A stretch of DNA of 48,650 nt from Acidobacteriota bacterium (lineage in GTDB: Bacteria; Acidobacteriota; Blastocatellia; Pyrinomonadales; Pyrinomonadaceae), in assembly GCA_020200095.1 (NCBI GenBank), contig JAIVJJ010000028.1, positions 18,628-67,277 on the forward strand, written 5' to 3'. The notes under the pieces were generated by a model, which worked only from the letters and a program-made list of their open reading frames with translations, was not told where the DNA came from and did not search any database. A program made the translations under genes and the position numbers. Of this stretch, positions 17,360 through 25,969 are shown in pieces (within the stretch, counting starts at the first letter, position 1; every line of letters starts with the position of its first letter).

Positions 17360-18739
17360 ATGAAAACACTAATCAAAAACGGACGAATCATCACGGCGGT
17401 TGACGATTACCGCGCCGATATTTTAATCGAAGACGAAACGATTTCCATCATTGGCAAAACGCTCGAAATGGAAGCCGACGTAACGATTGATGCAGGCAGA
17501 AAACTCGTCATTCCGGGCGGCATTGACCCGCACACGCATATGGAATTGCCGTTTGGCGGGACGTATTCGTCGGACGATTTTTTTAGCGGAACGCGCGCAG
17601 CGGCGTTTGGCGGGACGACGACGATTATTGATTTCGCCGTGCAGACCAAAGGCGAAGCGATGACGGCGGGCGTTGACCGTTGGCACAAAAAGGCGGAGGG
17701 AAAATGCGCGATTGATTACGGTTTTCACCTTATCACGACCGAATTTGAAGACGGCGACGAGCGTGAGATGTATCGCCTGATGGACGAAGGCATCACGAGC
17801 TTTAAGTTGTTTATGGCTTATCCGGGCGTTTTTCTGGCGGACGACGCGACGATTTTTCGGGCGATGAGCGCGGCGGGAAATCGCGGCGGTTTGATTTGTA
17901 TGCATGCCGAAAACGGAATCGTGATAAATGAAATTATCAAACGCGCACTCGCGCAGGGGCGAACTGCGCCGAAATATCACGCTTTGACGCGCCCGACGAT
18001 TGCGGAAGCCGAAGGCGTGCATCGCGCGATTGCGATTGCGGAGATGGCTGAATCGCCCGTTTATATCGTGCATTTGTCCTGCACCGATGCGCTGAACAAA
18101 GTCCGCGAAGCCCGCGACCGAGGCATCGCCGCGTTTGCCGAAACCTGCCCGCAGTATCTTTTTCATTCAATCGAAGATTACGGCGACGATTTCGAGGGCG
18201 CGAAATACGTGATGACACCGCCGCTTCGTGAAAAGCACAATCAGGCGGAATTGTGGAAAGGTTTGAAAATGGACGACCTTCAAGTCATCTCCACCGACCA
18301 TTGCCCGTTTTGTATGAAAGAGCAAAAGGAATTGGGCAAAGATGATTTTTCAAAAATCCCGAACGGCGCGCCCGGCGTGGAAAATCGAATGTCGCTGATT
18401 TACAACGGCGGAGTCGTCGAAAATCGAATTTCCTTGAATCGGTTCGTCGAACTGACTTCGACCGCAGCCGCGAAAATGTTCGGGATGTTTCCGAAAAAAG
18501 GCACCATCGCCGTCGGTTCGGATGCTGACATCGTGATTTTTGATGCGGAGAAGGAACACACTTTTGGGGTTGCGAACGAACATATGAACGTGGATTATTC
18601 GTCTTACGAAGGTTGGAAGGTAAAAGGCAAAGTCGAAACAGTTTTATCGCGCGGTCGCGTCGTGATTGAAAACGGCGAGCACAAAGGAAAGGCTGGCGAC
18701 GGGCAATTTTTGAAGCGCGGAACTTGCGTCAATATTTAG
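17360..18739 (+). CDS. hydA: Dihydropyrimidinase (D-hydantoinase)
   Basis: A complete 459-residue zinc amidohydrolase that opens dihydrouracil to N-carbamoyl-beta-alanine, the second step of reductive pyrimidine breakdown. All metal-site residues are visible: His58 and His60 in GIDPHTHME, the carboxylated Lys149 in SFKLFMAY, His182 in MHAENG, His238 in VHLSC and Asp313 in STDHCPF. It closes with the family tail [14 protein letters not shown]. The next gene, kinase 1, begins seven bases after its stop. This gene is the source of the head fragment at 15841 and the relative of tail fragments at 21077, 21711, 22636 and 25712, so its two ends have been recombination points repeatedly. Pathway partners are the permease, ureidopropionase, PreT and PreA downstream. 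Confidence 0.95.
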   Translation: MKTLIKNGRIITAVDDYRADILIEDETISIIGKTLEMEADVTIDAGRKLVIPGGIDPHTHMELPFGGTYSSDDFFSGTRAAAFGGTTTIIDFAVQTKGEAMTAGVDRWHKKAEGKCAIDYGFHLITTEFEDGDEREMYRLMDEGITSFKLFMAYPGVFLADDATIFRAMSAAGNRGGLICMHAENGIVINEIIKRALAQGRTAPKYHALTRPTIAEAEGVHRAIAIAEMAESPVYIVHLSCTDALNKVREARDRGIAAFAETCPQYLFHSIEDYGDDFEGAKYVMTPPLREKHNQAELWKGLKMDDLQVISTDHCPFCMKEQKELGKDDFSKIPNGAPGVENRMSLIYNGGVVENRISLNRFVELTSTAAAKMFGMFPKKGTIAVGSDADIVIFDAEKEHTFGVANEHMNVDYSSYEGWKVKGKVETVLSRGRVVIENGEHKGKAGDGQFLKRGTCVNI

Positions 18740-18746
18740 CTTAAAA

Positions 18747-21048
18747 ATGGCTAATGATACGGCAAACAATTTAGAAGCGGGTAGATCGCTTGCTCATTAT
18801 CGAATCTTAAAAAAACTCGGGGCGGGCGGAATGGGCGAAGTTTATCTGGCGGAAGACACGCACCTTCGTCGCAAAATCGCGCTCAAAATCTTGCTGCAAA
18901 CGCTCGCCTCCGACCAAAGAAGCGCTTGACCTTGCCGAGCAAATTACCTTTGCGCTGTCGGCGGCACATGCGGCGGGCATTGTTCATCGAGACATCAAGC
19001 CGGAAAACATTATGCTGCGTGAAGACCGGCTGGTGAAAGTTTTGGATTTCGGCTTGGCGAAATTAACCGAAAAGAGAGAAGTCAGTCTCGACACTGAAGC
19101 CGAAACGCGCGCACTCGTGAAAACGAATCCGGGCGTGGTGATGGGAACTGTCAGCTATATGTCGCCCGAACAAGCCAGAGGAAAAGACACGGACGCGAGA
19201 ACCGATATTTTTAGTCTCGGCTGTGTGCTTTATGAAATGCTCACGCAAAGATTGCCGTTTTCGGGCGAGACAATCAACGACATGATTGCCGCAATTTTGA
19301 AAAGCGAGCCTTTGTCGCCGACAAATTTTAATTCAGAAATTCCTGCCGAACTCGAACGAATTGTTTTGAAGTCTTTGGCGAAAGACCGGGAAGAGCGTTA
19401 TCAAACCGCGAAAGATTTGTCGGTTGATTTACGACGATTAAAAAGACAGATGGAACTTGGCGCAGAGATTGAGCGCACAAAACCGCCGTACAAATCAGCA
19501 GAAAACGCGACGGAAAACGCCACGCGAATTCTTTCGGCACGTCCGACTTCGAGCGCGGAGTATGTAGTGAGTGAAGCCAGAAAGCATAAACTCGGTTTTG
19601 TAGTCGCAGCGGTAATTTTACTACTGGCGATTGGCGGATTAGGCGTTTGGTATTTTGGCAATCGCCCGTTAAACACAAAACAAATCGAATCAATCGCCGT
19701 GATGCCGTTTATCAACGAAAGCGGCAACGCCGATACGGAATATCTGTCGGATGGAATGACGGAAACGCTGATCGGCAGTTTGTCGCAATTGCCGAATTTG
19801 AACGTGAAGGCGCGGTCGTCTGTGTTTCGTTACAAAGGCAAAGATGCGGACGTGAAGACAATCGGCAAAGAATTAAACGTACAGGCTATCTTGAACGGGC
19901 GCGTCACACAGCGCAGCGACCAATTAACGCTGAGCCTGGAATTGGTTGACGCGCAGACGGAGAACGTCATTTGGAGCGAGCGATACAATCGCAAACAAGC
20001 CGACCTCGTTTCATTGCAAAGCGAGATTGCCCGCGACGTTTCAAGTAAATTGAAAACCAAACTGTCGGGCGCGGACGAGCAACGCTTGGCAAAGAACTAC
20101 ACGGCAAACGCCGAATCCTATCAACTTTATTTGCAAGGGCGTTTCTTTTGGAACAAGCGCACGGTCAAAGATATTCGGAAATCAATCGAATATTTCCAGC
20201 AGGCTGTCGCGCTTGATCCGAACTACACGCTGGCTTACACCGGACTTGCCGATGCTCATACTGTTCTCCCAACATATGGCGGCGCACCGTCACGTGAAGT
20301 ATTGCCGAAGGCGCGCGAAGCCGCGCTCAAAGCCTTATCGCTCGATGACCAATTAGCTGAATCTCACATCTCGCTCGGTATGATTTTGAATTATTATGAT
20401 TACGACTTTGCCGGAGCGGAGCGCGAATTTCGACGCGCTATTGAACTTAATCCAAACTCTGCGGCGGCGCATCAGTTCTACGGCAATCTCCAAATTCACC
20501 TCGGCAGATTCGAAGAAGCCTACTCCGAATTGAGTCGTGCGCTGGAGATTGAACCGCTCTCGCCGCTCATCAATCGTTTTTACGGTTTAGCCTTGCTCTA
20601 CGACAGAAGATATGATGAAAGCGCAACGCAGTTAAAAAAGACGCTTGAACTTGATGCTGGTTTTGTCCCGGCTTATGACACTCTGGCGAACGTCTATCGC
20701 GCGCAAGGCAAACACGCTGATAGCGTTGAAGCATTTGCCAAAGCAGAAGAAGCATTGGGCAATCACGAAGCGGCAGTTTTGATGCGAGAGATTTTCGCCA
20801 AAGGCGGCTGGCAGAAATTTCTAAGGGCTATGATTGATCAGCCTCAACTGAACTACAGAAAATCAAGATACATCGTGGCAACATATCACGCGGAACTTGG
20901 AGAAAAAGACAAAGCATTTGCCGAACTGAACAAGTCTTACGAAGAGCGCGAATTCTTCATGATTGTACTCAAAGTTGACCCGCGCTTTGACCATTTGCGT
21001 GACGACCCGCGCTTACAGGAATTGTTGAGAAAAGTCGGTTTTCCATAA
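18747..21048 (+). pseudogene. Ser/Thr protein kinase with TolB-like and TPR sensor, kinase domain broken
   Basis: Kinase 1 starts normally ([24 protein letters not shown] lysine in IALKIL), but near 18905-18912 the frame breaks and a TGA follows at 18927. The other frame resumes as [31 protein letters not shown] and SPEQARG, and continues to 21048. Compared with kinases 2 and 3 in this window, about 56 codons are missing, covering helix C and the hinge. The C-terminal part is intact: membrane helix near 19585-19655, a TolB-like domain (IAVMPFINESGNADTEYLSDGM) and TPR repeats (NYTLAYTGLADAHT and similar). A truncated sensor could still be made from an internal start such as 19012. Confidence 0.85.
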
Positions 21049-21076
21049 CTAAGGCGGTATTCGGCAAAGGGAAATT

Positions 21077-21148
21077 AATGCGGGTGAACAAAGCGATTAT
21101 GCAGGCGACGGACAATTTTTGAAGCGCGGAACTTGTGTGACTATGTAA
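21077..21148 (+). pseudogene. Tail fragment A of a dihydropyrimidinase gene
   Basis: In frame this encodes [15 protein letters not shown] followed by TAA, matching the last residues of the intact enzyme. The final 45 bases agree at 39 positions; three of the six differences are third-base synonymous changes and one is TAG to TAA. The preceding residues NAGEQSDY correspond to ENGEHKGK with many changes. It lies 28 bases after kinase 1 and directly before the SnoaL-like gene, whose Shine-Dalgarno follows the fragment stop. Confidence 0.88.
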
Positions 21149-21168
21149 AGTTAGGAGGAAAGGTGAAT

Positions 21169-21666
21169 ATGAACGCAATGCTTAAGATATTTTCGCTCAT
21201 CTTGATACTTGGTGCCTGCTCTGCTGCGCTGGCTCAAGCCACTGGCGACGACGCAGAGATTCGGGCAATTGCCTCGAATTGGGAGAGAGCGTGGAACAAA
21301 CATGATATGAAGGCGCTCGCCAGGTTGTTTACCGACGATGCAGATTTCGTCAACGTCGGCGCAAAGCATTGGAAGGGGCGCAAAGAGATTGAAGCACAAC
21401 ACTCAGCTCGCTTGGGTCAATTTCTTCAAAGCACATGGGCGACCAAGACTGTCGCTGTTGAATACTTGAAGCCAGATATTGCGCTCGCACATATTGAATG
21501 GAGTCTCTCTGGTGATAAAGAGCCGGACGGCACACCTCGCAAAGCACGAGACGGTGTTTTTACATGGGTCTTAATCAAGAAGAGCGGCAAGTGGTTAATC
21601 CGCGCCGCGCAGAACACAAATGTCAGTAATTTGCCGCCGCCTGTTGCTGTTCCAAAGCTGATGTAA
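21169..21666 (+). CDS. Secreted SnoaL/DUF4440-like protein
   Basis: A 165-residue NTF2-like protein. The ATG at 21169 is preferred, with AGGAGG at 21153-21158; an in-frame GTG at 21163 is possible. A signal peptide (LKIFSLILILGACSAALAQ) precedes one NTF2-like domain: EIRAIASNWERAWNKHDMKALARLFTDDADFVN, WKGRKEIEAQH, and the closing strands GVFTWVLIKKSGKWLI. Members of this SgcJ/EcaC-like group carry polyketide-tailoring or unknown roles. The gene sits between two copies of a 21-base block (tail fragment end plus Shine-Dalgarno) at 21137-21157 and 21711-21731, as if it were a single-gene insert. Confidence 0.78.
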   Translation: MNAMLKIFSLILILGACSAALAQATGDDAEIRAIASNWERAWNKHDMKALARLFTDDADFVNVGAKHWKGRKEIEAQHSARLGQFLQSTWATKTVAVEYLKPDIALAHIEWSLSGDKEPDGTPRKARDGVFTWVLIKKSGKWLIRAAQNTNVSNLPPPVAVPKLM

Positions 21667-21710
21667 TGTTCAGCGCTAATAACAAGCAAAAGAATACGAG
21701 CCGAAATCAG

Positions 21711-21731
21711 GTGATTATTTAAAGTTAGGAG
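21711..21731 (+). repeat. Decayed tail fragment of dihydropyrimidinase with ribosome-binding site (A')
   Basis: This 21-base block agrees with 21137-21157 at 19 positions, including a TAA in the place of the dihydropyrimidinase stop and the AGTTAGGAG that serves as ribosome-binding site. The two blocks are direct repeats on either side of the SnoaL-like gene. Upstream, 21690-21710 shows only faint similarity to the rest of the tail. Confidence 0.6.
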
Positions 21732-21736
21732 AAAAA

Positions 21737-22681
21737 ATGAAATTTATTTTAGTTTTATTGCTCTTTCCGATTTTGTTTGGGAAAGCGTTCGGTCAAAATG
21801 CCCAGCCTGTAAAAATTACGGCAGGCGGCGTTGAATTTCATTACATTGAAAAGGGGCAAGGCGAGCCGCTTGTTCTGCTTCACGGCGGTGTCAGCGATTA
21901 TCGGTTGTGGGACGCGCAGATAGAGGAGTTTTCCCGAAACTATCGTGTTATTTCCTATAGCCGACGCTTTCATTACCCGAATAAAAATTCGTTGGACGCC
22001 GAATATCGCGGGGCGGAAACCGATGCCGAAGACCTTCTAAGCTTTTTGCGCAAACTTAAACTCAAGCGAGTTCATCTGGTCGGGCTTTCTTACGGCGCGC
22101 TTACCGCGCTGATTTTTGCCCTTAAACATCCCGGAATGGTTCGCTCAATGGTTCTCGCCGAACCGCCCGCGCATCAATTAATCAGAGATTTGCCCGGCGG
22201 CGAAACTGTCTATCAGGATTTTATAAACGCTTTAAAGCCTTCCGTAGAAGCGTTCAAAAAGGGCAAGGACAAAGAAGCGTTGAGAATTTTCTTTGCCGCT
22301 CTGGGTCGAAAACTCGACAGCCAGCCGCCCGCCGCCATCGAAGCGGTTATGCAAAACGCCCAGGCAATTAAAGCTATTAACACATCGCCGGAACCGTTTC
22401 CGAAAATTTCAAAAGAGAAACTGCGGCGATTAAAAATTCCGGTTTTAATTATCACAGGCGAAAATACGGTTAAGATTCATAAACTTGTGGACGAGGAACT
22501 CGCACGGCTGCTTCCGAACGCAAAGGAATTCGTTATTCCAAACGCAGGACACGGAACGCCGCGCGAGAATCCGCAAGTTTTTAACGAAACGGTGCTAAAG
22601 TTTTTGGCAACCGCCGCACATAAAACAAGCAAGATAAAAACGGCGAACACACAGGCAAAGCCCGCGACGGACAATTTTTGA
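21737..22681 (+). CDS. Secreted alpha/beta-fold hydrolase
   Basis: A 314-residue exported hydrolase with signal peptide (MKFILVLLLFPILFGKAFGQ). The alpha/beta hydrolase fold shows the oxyanion motif LLHGGVSDYRLW, the nucleophile elbow GLSYGALT and the late histidine in IPNAGHGTPRENP; the acid is expected near ITGENTVKIH. Substrate is open (esterase, epoxide hydrolase or C-C hydrolase). A good Shine-Dalgarno (TTAGGAG) lies in the repeated block just upstream. The last residues, KTANTQAKPATDNF, are read in a different frame from the dihydropyrimidinase tail fragment B, so the natural C-terminus has probably been replaced by out-of-frame fossil sequence. Confidence 0.85.
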   Translation: MKFILVLLLFPILFGKAFGQNAQPVKITAGGVEFHYIEKGQGEPLVLLHGGVSDYRLWDAQIEEFSRNYRVISYSRRFHYPNKNSLDAEYRGAETDAEDLLSFLRKLKLKRVHLVGLSYGALTALIFALKHPGMVRSMVLAEPPAHQLIRDLPGGETVYQDFINALKPSVEAFKKGKDKEALRIFFAALGRKLDSQPPAAIEAVMQNAQAIKAINTSPEPFPKISKEKLRRLKIPVLIITGENTVKIHKLVDEELARLLPNAKEFVIPNAGHGTPRENPQVFNETVLKFLATAAHKTSKIKTANTQAKPATDNF

Positions 22682-22707
22682 AACGCGGGACTTGCGTGAA
22701 TATTTAG
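22636..22707 (+). pseudogene. Tail fragment B of a dihydropyrimidinase gene
   Basis: Read in the dihydropyrimidinase frame, this encodes [18 protein letters not shown], then TCVNI and TAG, differing from the intact protein end at only two of the last 22 residues. In the final 45 bases 40 agree, and four of the five differences are synonymous. This points to descent from a functional homologous gene. It overlaps the end of the hydrolase gene in another frame and lies 25 bases before kinase 2. Confidence 0.92.
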
Positions 22708-22732
22708 AAACTCAGGAGAATACAATCGGCGA

Positions 22733-24649
22733 ATGCCAAATGATGAAACAAAAACTCTAAAAGCTTATTCTTTGCTTGGTCATTACCGGATTGTCAAAAA
22801 ACTTGGCGCGGGCGGAATGGGCGAAGTTTATCTCGCTGAAGACACCAAACTTGACCGTCGTGCTGTGCTTAAAATCCTGCCCGAAGATTTGGCAAATGAC
22901 GCGGAAAGAATGCGCCGTTTCGTGCAGGAAGCAAAATCTGCTTCGGCTCTGAATCATCCGAACATCATCACAATTTACGAAATCGGTGAAACTGACGACA
23001 CGCATTTCATTGCAACAGAATATATCGAAGGCGAAACTTTGCACAGCCGTTTGAAAAGCGAGCCGATGAATCTTAAATCGGTGCTTGATACTGCCATTCA
23101 GATTGCGTCCGCTTTGCAAGCCGCTCACAGCGCAGGCATTGTTCACCGCGACATCAAGCCGGAAAATGTGATGATTCGTCCTGACGGGTTGGTAAAAGTT
23201 CTCGATTTCGGCATCGCCAAGCTGACCGAGAAAAAGCCGGAAGCGATTGATGCGGAAGCGGCGACGGCAATTAAGGCGGGAACAAGTCCCGGAATGATAA
23301 TCGGCACGGCGAGTTATATGTCTCCCGAACAAGCGCGGGGCAAAGAGGTTGATGCGCGAAGCGATATTTTTAGTTTCGGAGTTGTGCTGTATGAAATGAT
23401 AACGGGCAAAAGGGCGTTTGACGGCGAAACGGCGATGGATGTTATCGGCGCGATTTTGCACAAAGAACCGTCGCCGTTGAGCGAAACCGAAATACCCAAA
23501 GAACTGCGGCGAATCGTGGAAAAAAGTTTGCGAAAAGACCGCGAAGAACGCTACCAAACGACGAAAGATTTACGAATTGATTTAAAAGACATTCGGCAGG
23601 AATTAGAGTTTCAAAATAAGCTGGAACGCACGGCTGCGCCAAATCGGGAAGAAGCTAAAACGCAAATTTTAGAAATACCGACGACGGCAGACGTGACCGC
23701 GTCCGAAAGCGGAACTATGCACGCGACTTCGAGTGCGGAATACGTCGTCGGTGAAATCAAAAATCATAAACTCGGTTTCGCGGTCGGTGTTGTAGTTTTA
23801 CTGGCGACGCTCGGATTTGGCTACTGGTTTTTCACCAAACAGCGCGACAACTCGCTCGCCGCCTTAAATGTTCCTCGTGCGGTTGACGCGCCGAAACCCG
23901 CATCGAAACTTTACTGGCAAATGACGGAAGCCGAGCGGGTGGTTTTTATTCGGGAACGAGCGCGGCACATTCAAACGCTGATTGGCGACGAGCCGACGGA
24001 ATTTGACGACGAAGAATTACGCGCGATTAAAGTCGAGATTGACCGTTATGTCGAAAAGAAAGATAGTTTATCGCAGAAACCGTTTGAAGAAGGCTTGCGC
24101 GTGATTTACGGTCGCGCCAGCCAGTATGCGCCGCTTGTGATTCGAGCTTATGAAGCGCGGCAAGTTCCGTCCGCTTTAGGACTTTATCAAGCGATGATTG
24201 AGTCCGAATATAACGATTGTCCGACTCATCCTCATCCGACCGGACCCGTGGGATTATTTCGATTTTCGCGGAAAATGGCGGTGATTTACGGCTTGACACC
24301 AAAGGATTATTGCAGCGTGGAGAAACAGTCGAACGCGGCGGCACATCATATGTCGGATTTAATCAGCGACTTCGGCGAAGAAAAATCTAGTTGGACATTG
24401 GCTCTTTTCAGTTTCGATCAAGGCGGCGATAAAGTGCGCGAGTATTTGCGGCAGTTGCGCGGACGCGGCGTTGCGGAACGGAGTTTTTGGGCGATTTTCC
24501 GCCACGGGCAGAATTTGCAGCCGCCTTTGTTACCCGACGGAAAACAATATGTGCCACGCTTCTTTGCCGCAGCCATCATCGGCGAAACGCCTGAAGTTTT
24601 TGAACTTTCTACGCTGCCACTCTCAACTTTGAGCGGGAAAGGTAAATGA
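22733..24649 (+). CDS. Ser/Thr protein kinase fused to a lytic transglycosylase (SLT) domain
   Basis: A 638-residue membrane kinase. Residues 18-280 form a complete Hanks-type kinase: GAGGMGEV glycine loop, ATP lysine in AVLKIL, EAKSASALNH helix C, HRDIKPEN catalytic loop, DFGIAK, and SPEQARG. A single membrane helix follows (about residues 345-363, GFAVGVVVLLATLGFGYWFF). The outer part is not the usual TolB/TPR sensor but a lytic transglycosylase-like SLT domain: ALGLYQAMIESEYND with the probable catalytic Glu, then GPVGLFRFSRKMAVIYGL. It could let cell-wall turnover or binding be linked to phosphorylation inside; this is inference. The gene starts 25 bases after tail fragment B; a CAGGAGA site lies about 15 bases upstream of the ATG. 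Confidence 0.88.
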   Translation: MPNDETKTLKAYSLLGHYRIVKKLGAGGMGEVYLAEDTKLDRRAVLKILPEDLANDAERMRRFVQEAKSASALNHPNIITIYEIGETDDTHFIATEYIEGETLHSRLKSEPMNLKSVLDTAIQIASALQAAHSAGIVHRDIKPENVMIRPDGLVKVLDFGIAKLTEKKPEAIDAEAATAIKAGTSPGMIIGTASYMSPEQARGKEVDARSDIFSFGVVLYEMITGKRAFDGETAMDVIGAILHKEPSPLSETEIPKELRRIVEKSLRKDREERYQTTKDLRIDLKDIRQELEFQNKLERTAAPNREEAKTQILEIPTTADVTASESGTMHATSSAEYVVGEIKNHKLGFAVGVVVLLATLGFGYWFFTKQRDNSLAALNVPRAVDAPKPASKLYWQMTEAERVVFIRERARHIQTLIGDEPTEFDDEELRAIKVEIDRYVEKKDSLSQKPFEEGLRVIYGRASQYAPLVIRAYEARQVPSALGLYQAMIESEYNDCPTHPHPTGPVGLFRFSRKMAVIYGLTPKDYCSVEKQSNAAAHHMSDLISDFGEEKSSWTLALFSFDQGGDKVREYLRQLRGRGVAERSFWAIFRHGQNLQPPLLPDGKQYVPRFFAAAIIGETPEVFELSTLPLSTLSGKGK

Positions 24650-24765
24650 ACATCGGTTAGGATTCAGAAGTGAGTTTTGTTAGATTTCATTTGCGACAGA
24701 TACGCGCTTTCAGAACTTGCCGCGACGGGTGGTTTTACGCAATAGAATTATTTATGGAGAATTGA

Positions 24766-25062
24766 ATGAACAAGTTTCTTTCAACAGATTTAGAAAAAGC
24801 GTCGGCTGTTCCTTATTTTCTGTGGGACGAACCGATGACTATTGCAGAATTAAAACGGCGATTGACTTCGGCTTCGGCGGCGGAGCAAAGAAGACTGTTC
24901 GCCAAGATTTTGCGCGAGGCGCGTGATACGGACGTTTGGAAATTCACCACGCCGGAAGAAGTCTGGCGCAGATGGCGGGAACTAGAGCCGCAACTCGGAC
25001 GGCGGCGCGAGTTTTGGAAGTTTTTGTTTGAATTTTGGGAAAAGGAAGGTTTGCTTGGCTAA
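24766..25062 (+). CDS. Small protein paired with AbiEii-like nucleotidyltransferase
   Basis: A 98-residue soluble protein with many charged helices (MTIAELKRRL, AAEQRRLFAKILREARDTDVW, EEVWRRWRELEPQLGRRREFWKFLFEFW). I do not recognise a named family, but proteins of this size and character are common directly upstream of AbiEii/AbiGii-type nucleotidyltransferases, where they take the place of the antitoxin. The stop overlaps the TTG start of the next gene by eight bases, so the two are translationally coupled. GGAG lies at 24754-24757, nine bases before the ATG. Confidence 0.6.
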   Translation: MNKFLSTDLEKASAVPYFLWDEPMTIAELKRRLTSASAAEQRRLFAKILREARDTDVWKFTTPEEVWRRWRELEPQLGRRREFWKFLFEFWEKEGLLG

Positions 25063-25693
25063 AGACGCGCTTAGCAATTTACAAAACGAATTCCTGCGCG
25101 AGTTTTTCGGGCGCGAGAATCGTTTTTATCTGACCGGCGGCGCGGCTCTGGTCGGGTTTTATCTCGGACATCGGGAAACGAACGAGCTTGATTTGTTCAC
25201 GCTCGAAATTGAAAGCGGCTTTGCGATTGTCAAAGACGCGGCGCGGGTTTTGGGCGCGAGCGTCGAAGCGATTCAAACCGCGCCTGATTTTCGGCGGCTT
25301 CTGGTTAAGCGCGGCGATGAATCCGTCGTGGTTGATTTGGTGCGGGAATATGTTTTTCAACTCGAAACGGAAAAACGCGAGATAAATGGAATTCGCGTTG
25401 TATTCGCCCGAAGAAATTTTGGCGAACAAACTTTGCGCTCTGCTGTCGCGCTCGGAAATTCGAGATTTGGTTGTGTGCGAGGACTCGAAAAGGCAGGATT
25501 TAACCTTGAAAACGCTCTTTCCGTCGCACAGCAAAAAGATACCGGCTTGACTGCCGCGTATCTTGCCTGGGTTTTGAATCAAATTGAACTCAGCGATGAT
25601 TTATCGCCGTCGGGCGATGTATCGATTAGCGAGCTAAAAAACTATTTGGATAGTTTGATTACGAGATTAAAACGGCTGGCTTTTCCCGAATAA
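25055..25693 (+). CDS. AbiEii/AbiGii-type nucleotidyltransferase toxin, with compensating frameshifts
   Basis: A 212-residue nucleotidyltransferase-like protein. The TTG at 25055 (LAKDALSNLQNEF), preceded by AGGAAGG, is the likely start. The N-terminal half shows YLTGGAALVGFYLGHRETNELDLFT, the G-G/S-x-A and D-x-D region of the nucleotidyltransferase fold. Residues of about 115-140 (VFARRNFGEQTLRSAV) make no sense for the family, while the adjacent frame over 25400-25470 reads SPEEILANKLCALLSRSEIRDLV, the conserved AbiEii motif. One extra base near 25402 and one missing base near 25472 explain this. The protein is thus intact at both ends but scrambled in the middle, through mutation or sequencing error. 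Confidence 0.75.
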   Translation: MAKDALSNLQNEFLREFFGRENRFYLTGGAALVGFYLGHRETNELDLFTLEIESGFAIVKDAARVLGASVEAIQTAPDFRRLLVKRGDESVVVDLVREYVFQLETEKREINGIRVVFARRNFGEQTLRSAVALGNSRFGCVRGLEKAGFNLENALSVAQQKDTGLTAAYLAWVLNQIELSDDLSPSGDVSISELKNYLDSLITRLKRLAFPE

Positions 25694-25711
25694 TCGAAAC
25701 TCTCTGACGAA

Positions 25712-25800
25712 AGCGCGCCGTGCCGGAAAGCGCTGAACGTAGTGGAAAGCGGGGCGACTGAGCAGTTCCCGCAAACGCGATACTTGCGTGAACATTTAAG
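25712..25800 (+). pseudogene. Decayed tail fragment C of a dihydropyrimidinase gene
   Basis: Base-by-base comparison with the dihydropyrimidinase end keeps the framework CGTG..GAAA....GA.C..A..GGAAAG, then GGCGAC, and ends with ACTTGCGTGAACATTTAAG, against ACTTGCGTCAATATTTAG in the intact gene. The reading frame is broken by small indels. It is the least conserved of the tail copies and the farthest from the intact gene. It begins 19 bases after the nucleotidyltransferase stop. Confidence 0.6.
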
Positions 25801-25810
25801 AAAATTCAAG

Positions 25811-25900
25811 CGCGAAAATATACGAAAGAGAATTTTACACGACGAACGCGAAAATGCCCGAAGAGAATGTAAAACTTTCCTTCAGGTATTTTCGCGTTCG
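25811..25900. terminator. Inverted repeat between converging genes
   Basis: A 13-bp perfect stem (25843-25855 with 25888-25900, core GAACGCGAAAAT / ATTTTCGCGTTC) encloses a 32-base loop between converging genes and may act as a bidirectional terminator. The left arm region is also part of a tandem pair: CGCGAAAAT followed by CGAA and GAGAAT occurs at 25811 and again at 25847, a period of about 36 bases. No strong T run follows, so terminator function is tentative. Confidence 0.45.
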
Positions 25901-25969
25901 GCAAACAATCAAATTTTCAAATTTCTCCCTGGAAATCTTCGCGCCGCTTGAAAACTTTGCCCAGTAGAT

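Noticed and set aside
24715-24760. A further dihydropyrimidinase tail (GCGACGGG...TTTT...ATTATTTAT) before the AbiEii pair
   Set aside because: Only the GCGACGGG word and a few T/A positions agree; this is within chance for such sequence, although its place would fit the insertion pattern.
18739-25800. Integron-like gene cassette array
   Set aside because: Single genes separated by similar short sites suggested it, but the sites are coding fragments of dihydropyrimidinase, have no attC core or hairpin layout, and no integrase is present.
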